A program made the translations under genes and the position numbers. The notes under the pieces are model-generated. The model made no database searches. It worked only from the letters and a program-made list of their open reading frames with translations, and was not told the origin of the DNA. 64,000 nt of DNA, taken from contig CAYZOV010000009.1 of assembly GCA_964480525.1 (NCBI GenBank), forward strand, positions 1 to 64,000, given 5' to 3'. Within the stretch, counting starts at the first letter, position 1. Every line of letters begins with the position of its first letter. Source of the DNA: JAAZZIT01 sp964480525. GTDB taxonomy: Bacteria > Bacillota > Clostridia > Oscillospirales > Ruminococcaceae. Below are positions 1 through 7,468 of the stretch, in pieces.

Positions 1-340
1 AACTTTTATGTTCTGACGAAGTTTTAAAGTTTGCAAAAAACTAAAACTTTAAACTTTCATCAAACTGGGAACTTTTGCGGTTTCGCACAGCGAAACACCG
101 AGTATAACGAAGTGAGCAAAATTCCCATGCAAACTTTAGTTTGCATACGAAGCATTTAGCTTCGCATACGCCAGCGAGCAAAACAAAGTCGGACACATAA
201 CAAAGTGTTGCGAGCTGAATCGATGAAAACGGCACGTTTTCCAAAAACTTTTATTTCCTGACGGAAGTTTTAAAGTTTGTTAGGTTTAATGACAAAGTTA
301 CAGTTAAGACCGTCAAAGTGCGGTTATAACAAAGTTTGAA
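1..340. repeat. Intergenic repeat region, truncated at window edge
   Basis: There is no credible gene before rnfC. The block starting at base 1 (aacttttatgttctgacgaa and onward) recurs with small changes at 246, so two copies of a roughly 245-bp unit seem to lie here. Bases 222-242 match 49821-49841 exactly, and the following acaaagttacagtta segment also recurs at 49889-49904, so this is another copy of the family described at 48886-49905. The segment at 67-83 (gggaacttttgcggttt) differs by one base from part of the tandem repeat at 22054. A 67-codon minus-strand reading frame here lies wholly inside repeat sequence and is not called. Confidence 0.7.
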
Positions 341-446
341 AGAGTGTTCCCCCTTTTCGTTATAAAAAAATCAACATTTATTCAATTTGAAAATTTGCGT
401 TAGGCAAAACGCTTTACAGATAAAAAATTAAGAAAGGTGTATGTTT

Positions 447-1742
447 ATGTTATTTAGTAAAATGAATAAAATTAAAATACCCCACAACAAAAACACTTCC
501 CTATCCGAAACCGTGGATATGCCAATCCCTGACAGGGTTCGCATACCGCTTTGCCAACATTTGGGCGTAAACTGTGACGCTTTGGTCAAGGTGGGCGACA
601 GCGTTCAGGTGGGTCAAAAAATTGGCGACAGCTCCGCTTTTATGTCCGCCCCGCTTCACAGCAGCGTATCGGGAAAAGTTGTTGAAATTTCGGACTATTT
701 GCCGTCAAACGGGCGTGTTTGCAAGGCGATTGTGATTGAAACCGACAAATTGCAAACTGTGTCGTCGCAGGTTAAACCGCCGAAAGTAACCGACCGTCAA
801 AGTTTTATTTCAGCGGTGAGGGATTCGGGTTGTTGCGGAATGGGTGGCGCAGGTTTTCCCACACACATAAAGTTTGCCTTTGACGAAAAAATTACGCCGA
901 TTGATTCTCTTATCGTAAACGCCGCCGAGTGCGAGCCGTACATAACAAGCGATTACCGTGAACTTATTGAAAATTCGGGGGACATTTTGGGCGGAATCAA
1001 GGAAATTCAGAAATTTTTGAAGATAGAAAAAGCATATATTTGCATTGAGGACAACAAACCCGAAGCAATCAAACTTTTGGAAGAATTAACGTCGGGTGAA
1101 GAAAAAATCAACGTTGTAAAGCTTAAATCACGTTATCCGCAGGGAGCGGAAAAAGTGCTTGTTTATTCAAGTATCGGCAAAATTATCGGTGAGGGGGATT
1201 TGCCGTCAAGCGTGGGAGCAATGGTTGTAAACTGCACGACGGTGGGTTTTATTCACAGATATTTAAAAACGGGTATGCCTTTGGTGTCAAAAAGGGTGAC
1301 GGTTGACGGCGACATTGTGCGAACCCCGTGCAATGTGCGAGCTGTGATAGGTACAAGCGTTGAAGAAATTCTGAAATTTGCCGACTGTTTGCCCGAACTT
1401 TGCGAAAAAGTCATTTTAGGCGGACCTATGATGGGTGCTTGCGTTTACGATTTGCAAACGCCTATTTGCAAAACCAACAACGCTGTTTTAGGTTTTAAAA
1501 AGGCTGAAAACCCCATTGTTCAGACAAATTGCATAAGGTGCGGGCGTTGCGTCAGGGCGTGTCCTTTGAACCTTATGCCGTCTTTGATGGAAAAAGCATA
1601 CGACAGCAAAAACACCGAGGAATTAAAGGCTTTGAAAGTTAATCTTTGTATGAACTGCGGAAGTTGTTCTTATGTTTGCCCTGCAAAGAGGAATTTGGCG
1701 GAGAAAAACCAGCTTGCAAAGGCTTTGATTTCAAAGAGATAA
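447..1742 (+). CDS. rnfC: Rnf complex subunit RnfC
   Basis: Peripheral NADH-binding subunit of the Rnf complex, which couples ferredoxin oxidation and NAD+ reduction to ion pumping across the cytoplasmic membrane. The product (431 residues) has the Rossmann-like NADH/FMN loop GMGGAGFPTHIK near residue 130 and two [4Fe-4S] motifs near the C-terminus, CIRCGRCVRACP and CMNCGSCSYVCP. An in-frame ATG lies at 441, but GAAAGG (432-437) is only three bases from it and nine from the ATG at 447, so 447 is preferred. It is first of six contiguous rnf genes in the order C-D-G-E-A-B, usual for clostridia. The length is compact, as in other Firmicutes, without the long C-terminal extension found in proteobacteria. 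Confidence 0.95.
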   Translation: MLFSKMNKIKIPHNKNTSLSETVDMPIPDRVRIPLCQHLGVNCDALVKVGDSVQVGQKIGDSSAFMSAPLHSSVSGKVVEISDYLPSNGRVCKAIVIETDKLQTVSSQVKPPKVTDRQSFISAVRDSGCCGMGGAGFPTHIKFAFDEKITPIDSLIVNAAECEPYITSDYRELIENSGDILGGIKEIQKFLKIEKAYICIEDNKPEAIKLLEELTSGEEKINVVKLKSRYPQGAEKVLVYSSIGKIIGEGDLPSSVGAMVVNCTTVGFIHRYLKTGMPLVSKRVTVDGDIVRTPCNVRAVIGTSVEEILKFADCLPELCEKVILGGPMMGACVYDLQTPICKTNNAVLGFKKAENPIVQTNCIRCGRCVRACPLNLMPSLMEKAYDSKNTEELKALKVNLCMNCGSCSYVCPAKRNLAEKNQLAKALISKR

Positions 1743-1763
1743 AAAATTTGAGAGGGTTATTTT

Positions 1764-2693
1764 ATGACAAAACTTACAGTTTCACCGTCGCCACATATTC
1801 GTGACAATGCCTGCACAACAAACGTTATGGCACAGGTTTTGCTGGCGTGTTTCCCTGCGTTTTTGGCGGCAATACTCATTTTCGGCGGTTCGGCGCTTAC
1901 GCTTATGGGTTTTACGGTTATAACGTCGATTTTGTGGGAAAAACTTTTTTGCTTAATTACGAAACGAAAAGACACCACGGGTGATTTGTCCGCCGCCGTA
2001 ACGGGGTTGTTACTTAGCTTTAATATGCCTGCGAATTTGCCGTTGTGGATTGCGGCGATTGGCACATTTGTGGCGATAGTTATTGCAAAACTTTTATTCG
2101 GCGGTCTGGGTCAGAATTTCGCAAATCCTGCTATTGTGGGCAGAATTGTGCTGACGCTTTCGTTTACAAGTGCAATGACAAACTTCGTTGAGCCGTTTTA
2201 TTACAGAGGTACAGACGTAACAACCTCACCGACGCCACTTGTTTCAAACAGCGCAAGTTATAAAGATTTGCTTTTGGGAAATGTGGGGGGCTGTCTTGGC
2301 GAAGTGTGTTCTTTGGCGTTGATTCTGGGGGGGATTTACCTTATTTGCGCAAAAATAATATCTTGGCACACCCCTGTTTTTTACATTGGCACAGTAGCGG
2401 TTTTCTCGCTTTTGGCAGGAAAAGACCCGATTTATCAAATTTTGTCGGGCGGACTTCTTTTGGGTGCGTTTTTTATGGCGACAGACTATGTTACAACGCC
2501 GATAACCGCCAAAGGCAAAGTTATTTTCGGAATTGGTTGCGGAATAATCACCTGTATTATCAGATTTTACGCTTCGTCTGCGGAGGGCGTATCGTATGCG
2601 ATTTTGCTTATGAACATTTGCACGCCGTACATTGATATGTTTACGAAAAATAAGCCTTTGGGAGCGAAAAAAGACAAGGGGGCGACAAAATGA
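1764..2693 (+). CDS. rnfD: Rnf complex subunit RnfD
   Basis: Integral membrane subunit carrying covalently bound FMN (family knowledge). The 309-residue product is strongly hydrophobic, with about eight to ten membrane segments, and has conserved segments QNFANPAIVGR near residue 120 and ATDYVTTPITAKGK near 240. The sequence SPTPL at 155-159 sits where the family flavin-attachment motif (S/T-x-A-T-P-L type) is expected; alanine is replaced by proline here, so the assignment of Thr157 as the flavinylated residue is inference. A GAGAGGG ribosome binding site precedes the ATG. The stop overlaps the start of rnfG by four bases, implying translational coupling. Confidence 0.95.
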   Translation: MTKLTVSPSPHIRDNACTTNVMAQVLLACFPAFLAAILIFGGSALTLMGFTVITSILWEKLFCLITKRKDTTGDLSAAVTGLLLSFNMPANLPLWIAAIGTFVAIVIAKLLFGGLGQNFANPAIVGRIVLTLSFTSAMTNFVEPFYYRGTDVTTSPTPLVSNSASYKDLLLGNVGGCLGEVCSLALILGGIYLICAKIISWHTPVFYIGTVAVFSLLAGKDPIYQILSGGLLLGAFFMATDYVTTPITAKGKVIFGIGCGIITCIIRFYASSAEGVSYAILLMNICTPYIDMFTKNKPLGAKKDKGATK

Positions 2694-3262
2694 AATTAAA
2701 AGAAAAAATTATGCCTGCCCTTGTTTTAATGATAATCTGCATGGTAATAAGCGGATTGGTGATTGTCGTGTACAACCTGACGTATGTTGATAACACGGGG
2801 GTTATGACAGATGAGCTTAAAAAAGGCTGTGAGGAAATTTTCGGCAAAAGCGGTGGAAAATACGAAATTTTGCTAAGTGAAAACGACGGAGATAAAAATG
2901 TTGTAAATTTTGGCAAAGAACAGATTGTCGCCGTGATTGTTGACAAGGAAAACAAAAACGTGGCTTTTGAAATGTCAGCCGACGGTTACAAAAAAGGTGG
3001 ACTTCACCTTTTGGTGGGGGTTAATTTCGACGGCGAAGTTCAGGGCGTTTCGTTTATTGAAATTACCGACACAAAGGGTCTTGGGACAAAGGTAGATGAC
3101 GACAGTTTTAAGGGGCAGTTCAAAGGAATACAAAATGTTTCGGAAATTGAAAATATCGACAGCATAACAGGTGCGACGTTTTCGTCAAAGGGCGTAAAAT
3201 CGGCTGTTAAAACGGCATTGGAAGTTTACGAAAAGAACAAGGAGGGGATTTTCGGTGAGTAA
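2690..3262 (+). CDS. rnfG: Rnf complex subunit RnfG
   Basis: Membrane-anchored flavoprotein of the Rnf complex, with its flavin domain outside the membrane. The 190-residue product has one N-terminal membrane helix (about residues 8-30) and a soluble FMN-binding domain. The flavinylation motif is visible as SITGATFSSKGV; Thr163 is the expected attachment residue. A KGLGTKVDDDSF segment before it is also typical of RnfG/NqrC. It overlaps rnfD upstream by four bases and rnfE downstream by eight, so the three should be made in fixed ratio. Confidence 0.95.
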   Translation: MKLKEKIMPALVLMIICMVISGLVIVVYNLTYVDNTGVMTDELKKGCEEIFGKSGGKYEILLSENDGDKNVVNFGKEQIVAVIVDKENKNVAFEMSADGYKKGGLHLLVGVNFDGEVQGVSFIEITDTKGLGTKVDDDSFKGQFKGIQNVSEIENIDSITGATFSSKGVKSAVKTALEVYEKNKEGIFGE

Positions 3263-3929
3263 TTGGAAGGAATTTACAAAAGGAATTATCAAGGAAAATC
3301 CGACCCTTGTAACTCTTTTGGGTATGTGTCCGACCCTTGCGGTCACAACTATGGCTTCAAACGGCATAGGCATGGGTTTGGCGACTACCTTTGTGCTTTT
3401 GGGGTCGAATATCGTAATTTCACTATTAAAAAATGTTATACCAAAGGCTGTGCGTTTGCCGTGCTATATCGTAATCATAGCAGGCTTTGTAACGGCTGTG
3501 GAGCTACTTTTAAAGGCGTACATTCCGTCGCTTCATTCGGCTTTGGGAATATTTTTGCCACTTATCACGGTAAACTGTATTATTCTTGGTAGAGCCGAGG
3601 TTTTTGCGGGGAAAAACAAGGTTTTGCCGTCAATTTGCGACGCTTTGGGAATGGGTTTGGGATTTACCTTTGCTTTGTTTTTAATGGGTTCGGTGCGTGA
3701 AATTTTCGGGTCGGGGCAATGGTTTGGTATTCAAATTATTCCCGAAAGCGTGCCTGCAATGTCGATTTTCATTATGCCGGCAGGAGGATTTTTCGTGCTT
3801 GGTGTAATTATCGCCGTTGTAAATAAAATCGCAAACAAAAAACCACCGCAGGAGATAAGCTGTCATAATTGCCCGAACAGCAAAAACTGTTCAAAGGCGA
3901 AAATGACAAGCTGCGAAAAAGAAAGTTAA
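3255..3929 (+). CDS. rnfE: Rnf complex subunit RnfE with Cys-rich tail
   Basis: Integral membrane subunit, paralogous to RnfA, with about six helices. Cys25 (GMCPTLAV) and Cys108 (TVNCIILG) match the conserved half-membrane cysteines that, together with those of RnfA, bind an intramembrane iron-sulfur centre in solved Rnf/Nqr structures. GSVREIFGSGQWFG is the family loop. The start is GTG, with GGAGGGG seven bases upstream, overlapping the rnfG end. Unusual feature: after the last helix there is a hydrophilic tail of about 30 residues with four cysteines at 203, 206, 212 and 220 (CHNCPNSKNC and a final C), suggesting metal binding or redox function of unknown purpose. Confidence 0.93.
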   Translation: MSNWKEFTKGIIKENPTLVTLLGMCPTLAVTTMASNGIGMGLATTFVLLGSNIVISLLKNVIPKAVRLPCYIVIIAGFVTAVELLLKAYIPSLHSALGIFLPLITVNCIILGRAEVFAGKNKVLPSICDALGMGLGFTFALFLMGSVREIFGSGQWFGIQIIPESVPAMSIFIMPAGGFFVLGVIIAVVNKIANKKPPQEISCHNCPNSKNCSKAKMTSCEKES

Positions 3930-3941
3930 GGAGGGATTTCG

Positions 3942-4520
3942 TTGAAAGAATTAGTAATTTTGATGATTTCAGCCATTTTGGTTGATAATATCGTTTTGTC
4001 GCAGTTTAACGGAATTTGTCCGTTTTTGGGGGTTTCCAAAAAAATGCAAAATGCCGTGGGTATGGGTGCGGCGGTAATTTTCGTGCTGGTGTGTGCGGCG
4101 GCGGTTACATACCCTGTGTACCATTATTTGCTGGTGCCGATGGGCGTTGAGTATCTTAAAACCATTGCGTTTATTCTGATTATCGCACTTTTTGTACAGC
4201 TTGTGGAAATAGCTCTGAAAAAGCTTTTGCCACCGCTTTACAAGGCGCTGGGAGTGTATTTGCCGCTTATTACGACAAACTGTGCGGTTTTGGGCGTGAC
4301 GATTACAAACATTGACGAAAACTACGGCTTTGTGGCGTCGCTTGTGAACGCTCTGGGAATCGGCGTAGGGTTTACGTTGGCTTTGTTGCTGTTTTCCGGG
4401 GTGCGTCAGCGAATCGAACATTCAGATATTCCCGAAACTTTCAAGGGCGTTCCTGCCACGCTTATCGCCGCGTCTATCGTTTCCATAAGTTTTATGGGAT
4501 TTTCGGGACTTTTTGCATAA
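3942..4520 (+). CDS. rnfA: Rnf complex subunit RnfA
   Basis: Six-helix integral membrane subunit of the Rnf complex, 192 residues. The conserved cysteines are Cys26 (NGICPFLGV) and Cys114 (TTNCAVLG), which pair with those of RnfE around the intramembrane iron-sulfur centre. VNALGIGVGFTLALLLFSGVR is the family signature near residue 135. The start is TTG, with an excellent AAGGAGGG site nine bases upstream and no better alternative. It follows rnfE by twelve bases and precedes rnfB by sixteen. Confidence 0.94.
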   Translation: MKELVILMISAILVDNIVLSQFNGICPFLGVSKKMQNAVGMGAAVIFVLVCAAAVTYPVYHYLLVPMGVEYLKTIAFILIIALFVQLVEIALKKLLPPLYKALGVYLPLITTNCAVLGVTITNIDENYGFVASLVNALGIGVGFTLALLLFSGVRQRIEHSDIPETFKGVPATLIAASIVSISFMGFSGLFA

Positions 4521-4536
4521 AGGGGGTTAATTAAAT

Positions 4537-5313
4537 ATGGAAATTCTACTTCCCGTTGTTGTGTTTGGAGTAATCGGCGCTTTGGCAGGTGTTTTGCTGA
4601 CGGTTGCGTCAAAGGTTTTTGCGGTTATGGCGGACGAAAAGTTGGAAAAACTGCAAGAAAGCCTGCCACAAATTAACTGCGGTGCGTGTGGTTTTTCGGG
4701 TTGCAACGACTATGCCGAAGCTGTTCTGAACGGCGAAGCTTGTAATTTGTGCAAGGCGGGCGGAAACGAAGTTTCAAAAAAATTGTCGGAAATTATGGGC
4801 GTTTCGGCTGATGAAGTCGTGGAGTTAAAAGCGTTTGTGAAATGCGGCGGCGACTGTAATAAAGCAAATTTGAAATACACCTTTGACGGGGTGCCGTCGT
4901 GCAAGGCGTCAAACAGATTTTTTAACGGCTCAAAGTCCTGTACCAACGGCTGTCTGGGGTACGGCGACTGCGCGTCGGTGTGCGAAAAGAACGCCATTTG
5001 CATTGTTGACGGGGTGGCTGTTGTAAATGCCGAAAAATGCGTCGGGTGCGGACTTTGCGCAAAGGCGTGTCCCAACAATCTTATAATTTTAAGACCGAAA
5101 AACCAAAAAATCGACGTGAAATGTTCTTCGACGGACATGGGCAAAGTTACAAGGACGGTTTGCACGGGCGGTTGTATCGGTTGTAAAATGTGCGAGAAAA
5201 AATGCCCGTTCGGTGCGATTAAGGTTGAAAACAACGTTGCAAAAATTGATTATTCAAAATGCAAAAACTGCGGGCTTTGCAAAGAGGTTTGCAAGGTCGG
5301 GTGCATTTGCTAA
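4537..5313 (+). CDS. rnfB: Rnf complex subunit RnfB (polyferredoxin)
   Basis: Entry point for electrons from reduced ferredoxin. The 258-residue product has one N-terminal membrane helix (about residues 4-27), then the RnfB-type four-Fe cluster domain with Cys48, Cys51, Cys56 and Cys72 (CGACGFSGC...CNLC), then ferredoxin-like cluster motifs: CLGYGDCASVC, CVGCGLCAKACP, CIGCKMCEKKCP and CKNCGLCKEVC. The last ends in a Cys-containing tail (KVGCIC). It is last in the rnf operon and is followed directly by a terminator hairpin. Confidence 0.95.
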   Translation: MEILLPVVVFGVIGALAGVLLTVASKVFAVMADEKLEKLQESLPQINCGACGFSGCNDYAEAVLNGEACNLCKAGGNEVSKKLSEIMGVSADEVVELKAFVKCGGDCNKANLKYTFDGVPSCKASNRFFNGSKSCTNGCLGYGDCASVCEKNAICIVDGVAVVNAEKCVGCGLCAKACPNNLIILRPKNQKIDVKCSSTDMGKVTRTVCTGGCIGCKMCEKKCPFGAIKVENNVAKIDYSKCKNCGLCKEVCKVGCIC

Positions 5314-5317
5314 GTAA

Positions 5318-5347
5318 AAGGGTCTGCCTTTGGGCAGGCTCTTTTTT
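5318..5347 (+). terminator. Rho-independent terminator of the rnf operon
   Basis: A ten-pair stem (agggtctgcc / ggcaggctct, two G-U pairs) with a tttg loop is followed by a run of six T. It lies immediately after the rnfB stop codon. Confidence 0.9.
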
Positions 5348-5400
5348 GTACAAAAAACCGCCCTTTCGTGAAACCGTTTTCATGCAAAATTTACACTAAG

Positions 5401-5420
5401 TATACTATTTAAATAGTATA
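5401..5420. promoter_or_regulatory. Perfect 20-bp palindrome, possible operator
   Basis: tatactatttaaatagtata is exactly self-complementary over 20 bases. It lies about 100 bases upstream of the -35 box at 5520, in the 458-base gap between rnfB and the transport operon. Its symmetry fits a dimeric regulator; an upstream activator or looping site is possible. No regulator gene lies nearby, so the binding protein is unknown. The rest of 5421-5500 shows only AT-rich sequence. Confidence 0.5.
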
Positions 5421-5502
5421 TTCAATGAAACAATCTCTCTTTTGGTTATAAATCATGTAAAAAAATCTGAATTTAGGTAATTTTCACAAAAAAATCTCAA
5501 CT

Positions 5503-5512
5503 TAAACGTTTA
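5503..5512. promoter_or_regulatory. LacI-family-like operator core
   Basis: taaacgttta is a perfect ten-base palindrome with the central CG and flanking AA/TT typical of LacI/CcpA-type operators. It ends seven bases before the -35 box of the sugar-transport operon, a position suited to control of that promoter. The match is short, so the identification is tentative. Confidence 0.4.
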
Positions 5513-5519
5513 CGACTTC

Positions 5520-5548
5520 TTGACATAAAGAGCTTTATTTGGTATAAT
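5520..5548 (+). promoter_or_regulatory. Sigma-A promoter of the ten-gene transport operon
   Basis: -35 TTGACA (5520-5525) and -10 TATAAT (5543-5548), both exact consensus, are separated by 17 bases. The expected start near 5555 gives a leader of about 215 bases before the first ATPase gene. No other comparably good promoter was noticed between 5772 and 19951. Confidence 0.85.
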
Positions 5549-5735
5549 TATCATTAGCATAATGTCACTATATGCCTATTTTGTTGTAGTATTTAATAAA
5601 AAATATACCTCTGTGTTAGTGGTTTTATACAAAAAACACAATATGTTGTTACAAAACGACAAAAAATCACAAGATATAGGTTTTTTGAGTATTTTGCACA
5701 AAAGAGTTGAAAAAAATTATGCTTTATCCCAATAA

Positions 5736-5754
5736 ACACAACCGACGGTTGTGT
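5736..5754 (+). promoter_or_regulatory. Leader hairpin next to ribosome binding site
   Basis: acacaacc-gac-ggttgtgt is a perfect inverted repeat of eight bases with a three-base loop. It ends four bases before the CAGGAG ribosome binding site of the first ATPase gene. It could be an RNA structure affecting translation, or a DNA operator within the leader. Confidence 0.5.
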
Positions 5755-5771
5755 GGTCAGGAGTTTAACTT

Positions 5772-6452
5772 ATGGGTGAAATAATTTTATCTACAAATGG
5801 ACTTTGCAGGGATTTTAAAATAGGTGACGGAAGTGTAGTTCACGCTTTGAAAGATATTAACATTGAAATCGAAAAAGGAACGTTGACGATTTTGCGAGGT
5901 AGGTCGGGAAGCGGTAAAACAACCCTGATTAACATTTTGGGGGCGCTTGACAAGCCCACAGCCGGAAGCGTTACGTTTGAGGGGCAGGACATAACGGTTT
6001 TGTCCGAGAAAAAACGTGACGAACTCAGGCGGTACAAAATGGCGTTTGTGTTCCAGTCGGTTGCGTTAATTTCAAGTATGACGGCATACGAAAACGTGGA
6101 GTTCGGGTTAAGACTTTCAAAAATCAAGTACGATATGCGTGCAAAACGTGCCAAAGAAGTTTTGAAAAACGTCGGACTTGAAAAGCGAATGTACCACAGA
6201 CCCGGCGAAATGTCGGGCGGCGAACAGCAAAGGGTGGCAATAGCCAGAGCCATTGCTCACAACCCCGTGCTGGTGTTTGCCGACGAACCGACGGCGGAAC
6301 TTGACACAACGACTTCGTTACATATTGTAAAACTTTTCAAAGAACTTGTGGCTGATTACGGAATGACAATCGTTATGACAACGCACGACCCAAGTATGAT
6401 TGACATTGCCGATAAAGTTTACACTTTAGAGGACGGTGAGATTGTTGAGTAG
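5772..6452 (+). CDS. ABC transporter ATPase, LolD/MacB type
   Basis: Cytoplasmic ATPase of 226 residues. Walker A is GRSGSGKT (43-50), the Q-loop Gln is 95, the signature MSGGEQQR is 147-154, Walker B is LVFADEP (167-173), and the H-loop His is 205. The HALKDINIEIEKG opening and short length place it in the LolD/FtsE/MacB (MJ0796) subfamily, not the MalK/MsmX sugar-importer subfamily, because it lacks the C-terminal TOBE region. AGGAG lies nine bases before the ATG. No FtsX/MacB-type permease is encoded here; the only permeases in the operon are MalF/MalG-like. Energising these permeases is inferred from co-location. It overlaps the next gene. Confidence 0.85.
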   Translation: MGEIILSTNGLCRDFKIGDGSVVHALKDINIEIEKGTLTILRGRSGSGKTTLINILGALDKPTAGSVTFEGQDITVLSEKKRDELRRYKMAFVFQSVALISSMTAYENVEFGLRLSKIKYDMRAKRAKEVLKNVGLEKRMYHRPGEMSGGEQQRVAIARAIAHNPVLVFADEPTAELDTTTSLHIVKLFKELVADYGMTIVMTTHDPSMIDIADKVYTLEDGEIVE

Positions 6453-7377
6453 TGAGGGTGTTGAAAAAATTAACGACGACGTAATGATAAGTTGCGACAA
6501 TCTTGTTAAAATTTATAAAACCTCTGAAATTGAGGTTGTGGCGTTGCAGGGACTTGACCTTGAAATTAAAAAAGGCGAACTTATGGCAATTGTGGGAAAT
6601 TCGGGAAGCGGAAAATCCACACTTTTGAATATGCTCGGCGGTCTTGACAAGCCAAGTGCGGGAAGTTTGTACGTTGACGGAAAAAATCTTTTGAAGTTTT
6701 CCGACAAGGATTATATGGATTACAAGAGGAATACGGTGGGATTTGTGTGGCAAAACAACGCCCGTAACCTTATACCGTATCTGACGGCGGTTCAGAATGT
6801 GGAAATGCCAATGCTTTTAAAAGGCACAAAGGCACGACGGCAACGTGCGGAAGAACTTCTTGACAAGGTGGGGTTATCTCACAGAAAAAATTCAAAACTT
6901 GACCAAATGTCGGGCGGCGAACAGCAAAGGGTGGCAATAGCGATTGCCCTTGCTAACAACCCGAAGCTTTTATTGGCTGACGAACCGACGGGGTCGGTTG
7001 ATACAAAAACATCAAAAGCGATTCTGGAAATATTCAAGGAACTTAACCGAACAGAGGGGCTTACTATTGTAATTGTTACCCACGACGTTAAGCTTGCGAG
7101 GGACATTGACAGAGTTGTTGCGATAAGGGACGGAAGAACTTCGTCGGAAATTATCCGAAAGAAATCTTACGTTGAGGAACTTAACGAACTTGGCAAAATT
7201 GTTCAGGTTGAGGACGAAAGCGAAACGGTTCACGAAGAACTGGTGGTTCTTGACAAGACGGGCAGAGTTCAGATTCCGAAAGAATACCTTGACGCTCTGG
7301 GAATGAAGGGCGGAGAAAAGGTGAGAGCTGAACTTGACGAGGAAAATAAGAAAATTCTTATTTTCAAGTCGGACTAA
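6436..7377 (+). CDS. ABC ATPase with C-terminal AbrB-like domain
   Basis: Second LolD/MacB-type ATPase, up to 313 residues. Walker A is GNSGSGKS (54-61), the signature MSGGEQQR is 158-165, and Walker B LLLADEP is near 178-184. After the ATPase core there is a charged linker (about 235-268) and then VVLDKTGRVQIPKEYLDALG followed by a GEKVRAELDE strand (269-311), which has the pattern of a SpoVT/AbrB swapped-hairpin domain. Such domains bind DNA or make dimers; here it may dimerise the ATPase or link transport to gene control (inference). The start is uncertain: GTG 6436 overlaps the previous gene by 17 bases, and TTG 6442, TTG 6445 or ATG 6484 are possible. Confidence 0.85.
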   Translation: MRLLSSEGVEKINDDVMISCDNLVKIYKTSEIEVVALQGLDLEIKKGELMAIVGNSGSGKSTLLNMLGGLDKPSAGSLYVDGKNLLKFSDKDYMDYKRNTVGFVWQNNARNLIPYLTAVQNVEMPMLLKGTKARRQRAEELLDKVGLSHRKNSKLDQMSGGEQQRVAIAIALANNPKLLLADEPTGSVDTKTSKAILEIFKELNRTEGLTIVIVTHDVKLARDIDRVVAIRDGRTSSEIIRKKSYVEELNELGKIVQVEDESETVHEELVVLDKTGRVQIPKEYLDALGMKGGEKVRAELDEENKKILIFKSD

Positions 7378-7420
7378 GGCTTGTTAAACAACGTTATTAC
7401 CCGTTTGGGAAATATAGAAA

Positions 7421-7443
7421 CTCTTTAAAAGCTTTTTAAAGAG
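7421..7443 (+). promoter_or_regulatory. Intercistronic hairpin before solute-binding gene
   Basis: ctctttaaaa-gct-ttttaaagag is a perfect ten-base inverted repeat with a three-base loop, in the 91-base gap between the second ATPase and the solute-binding protein. It has no following T-run, so it is not a normal terminator. A role as an mRNA processing or stabilising site that raises the amount of binding protein over ATPase is plausible, as seen in other sugar-uptake operons. Confidence 0.5.
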
Positions 7444-7468
7444 GAATACTTTGGAAAGGTGGATAAAT

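Noticed and set aside
41..244. Minus-strand 67-codon reading frame at the left edge
   Set aside because: It lies wholly in intergenic repeat sequence that recurs elsewhere, with no ribosome binding site and no family resemblance.
336..366. Possible rnf promoter TTGAAA / TATAAA
   Set aside because: Spacer is 19 bases and both boxes are imperfect; no better promoter could be found, so none is called for rnfC.
5549..5735. Riboswitch in the leader of the transport operon
   Set aside because: The leader is AT-rich and shows no known aptamer pattern or terminator; only the hairpin at 5736-5754 is clear.
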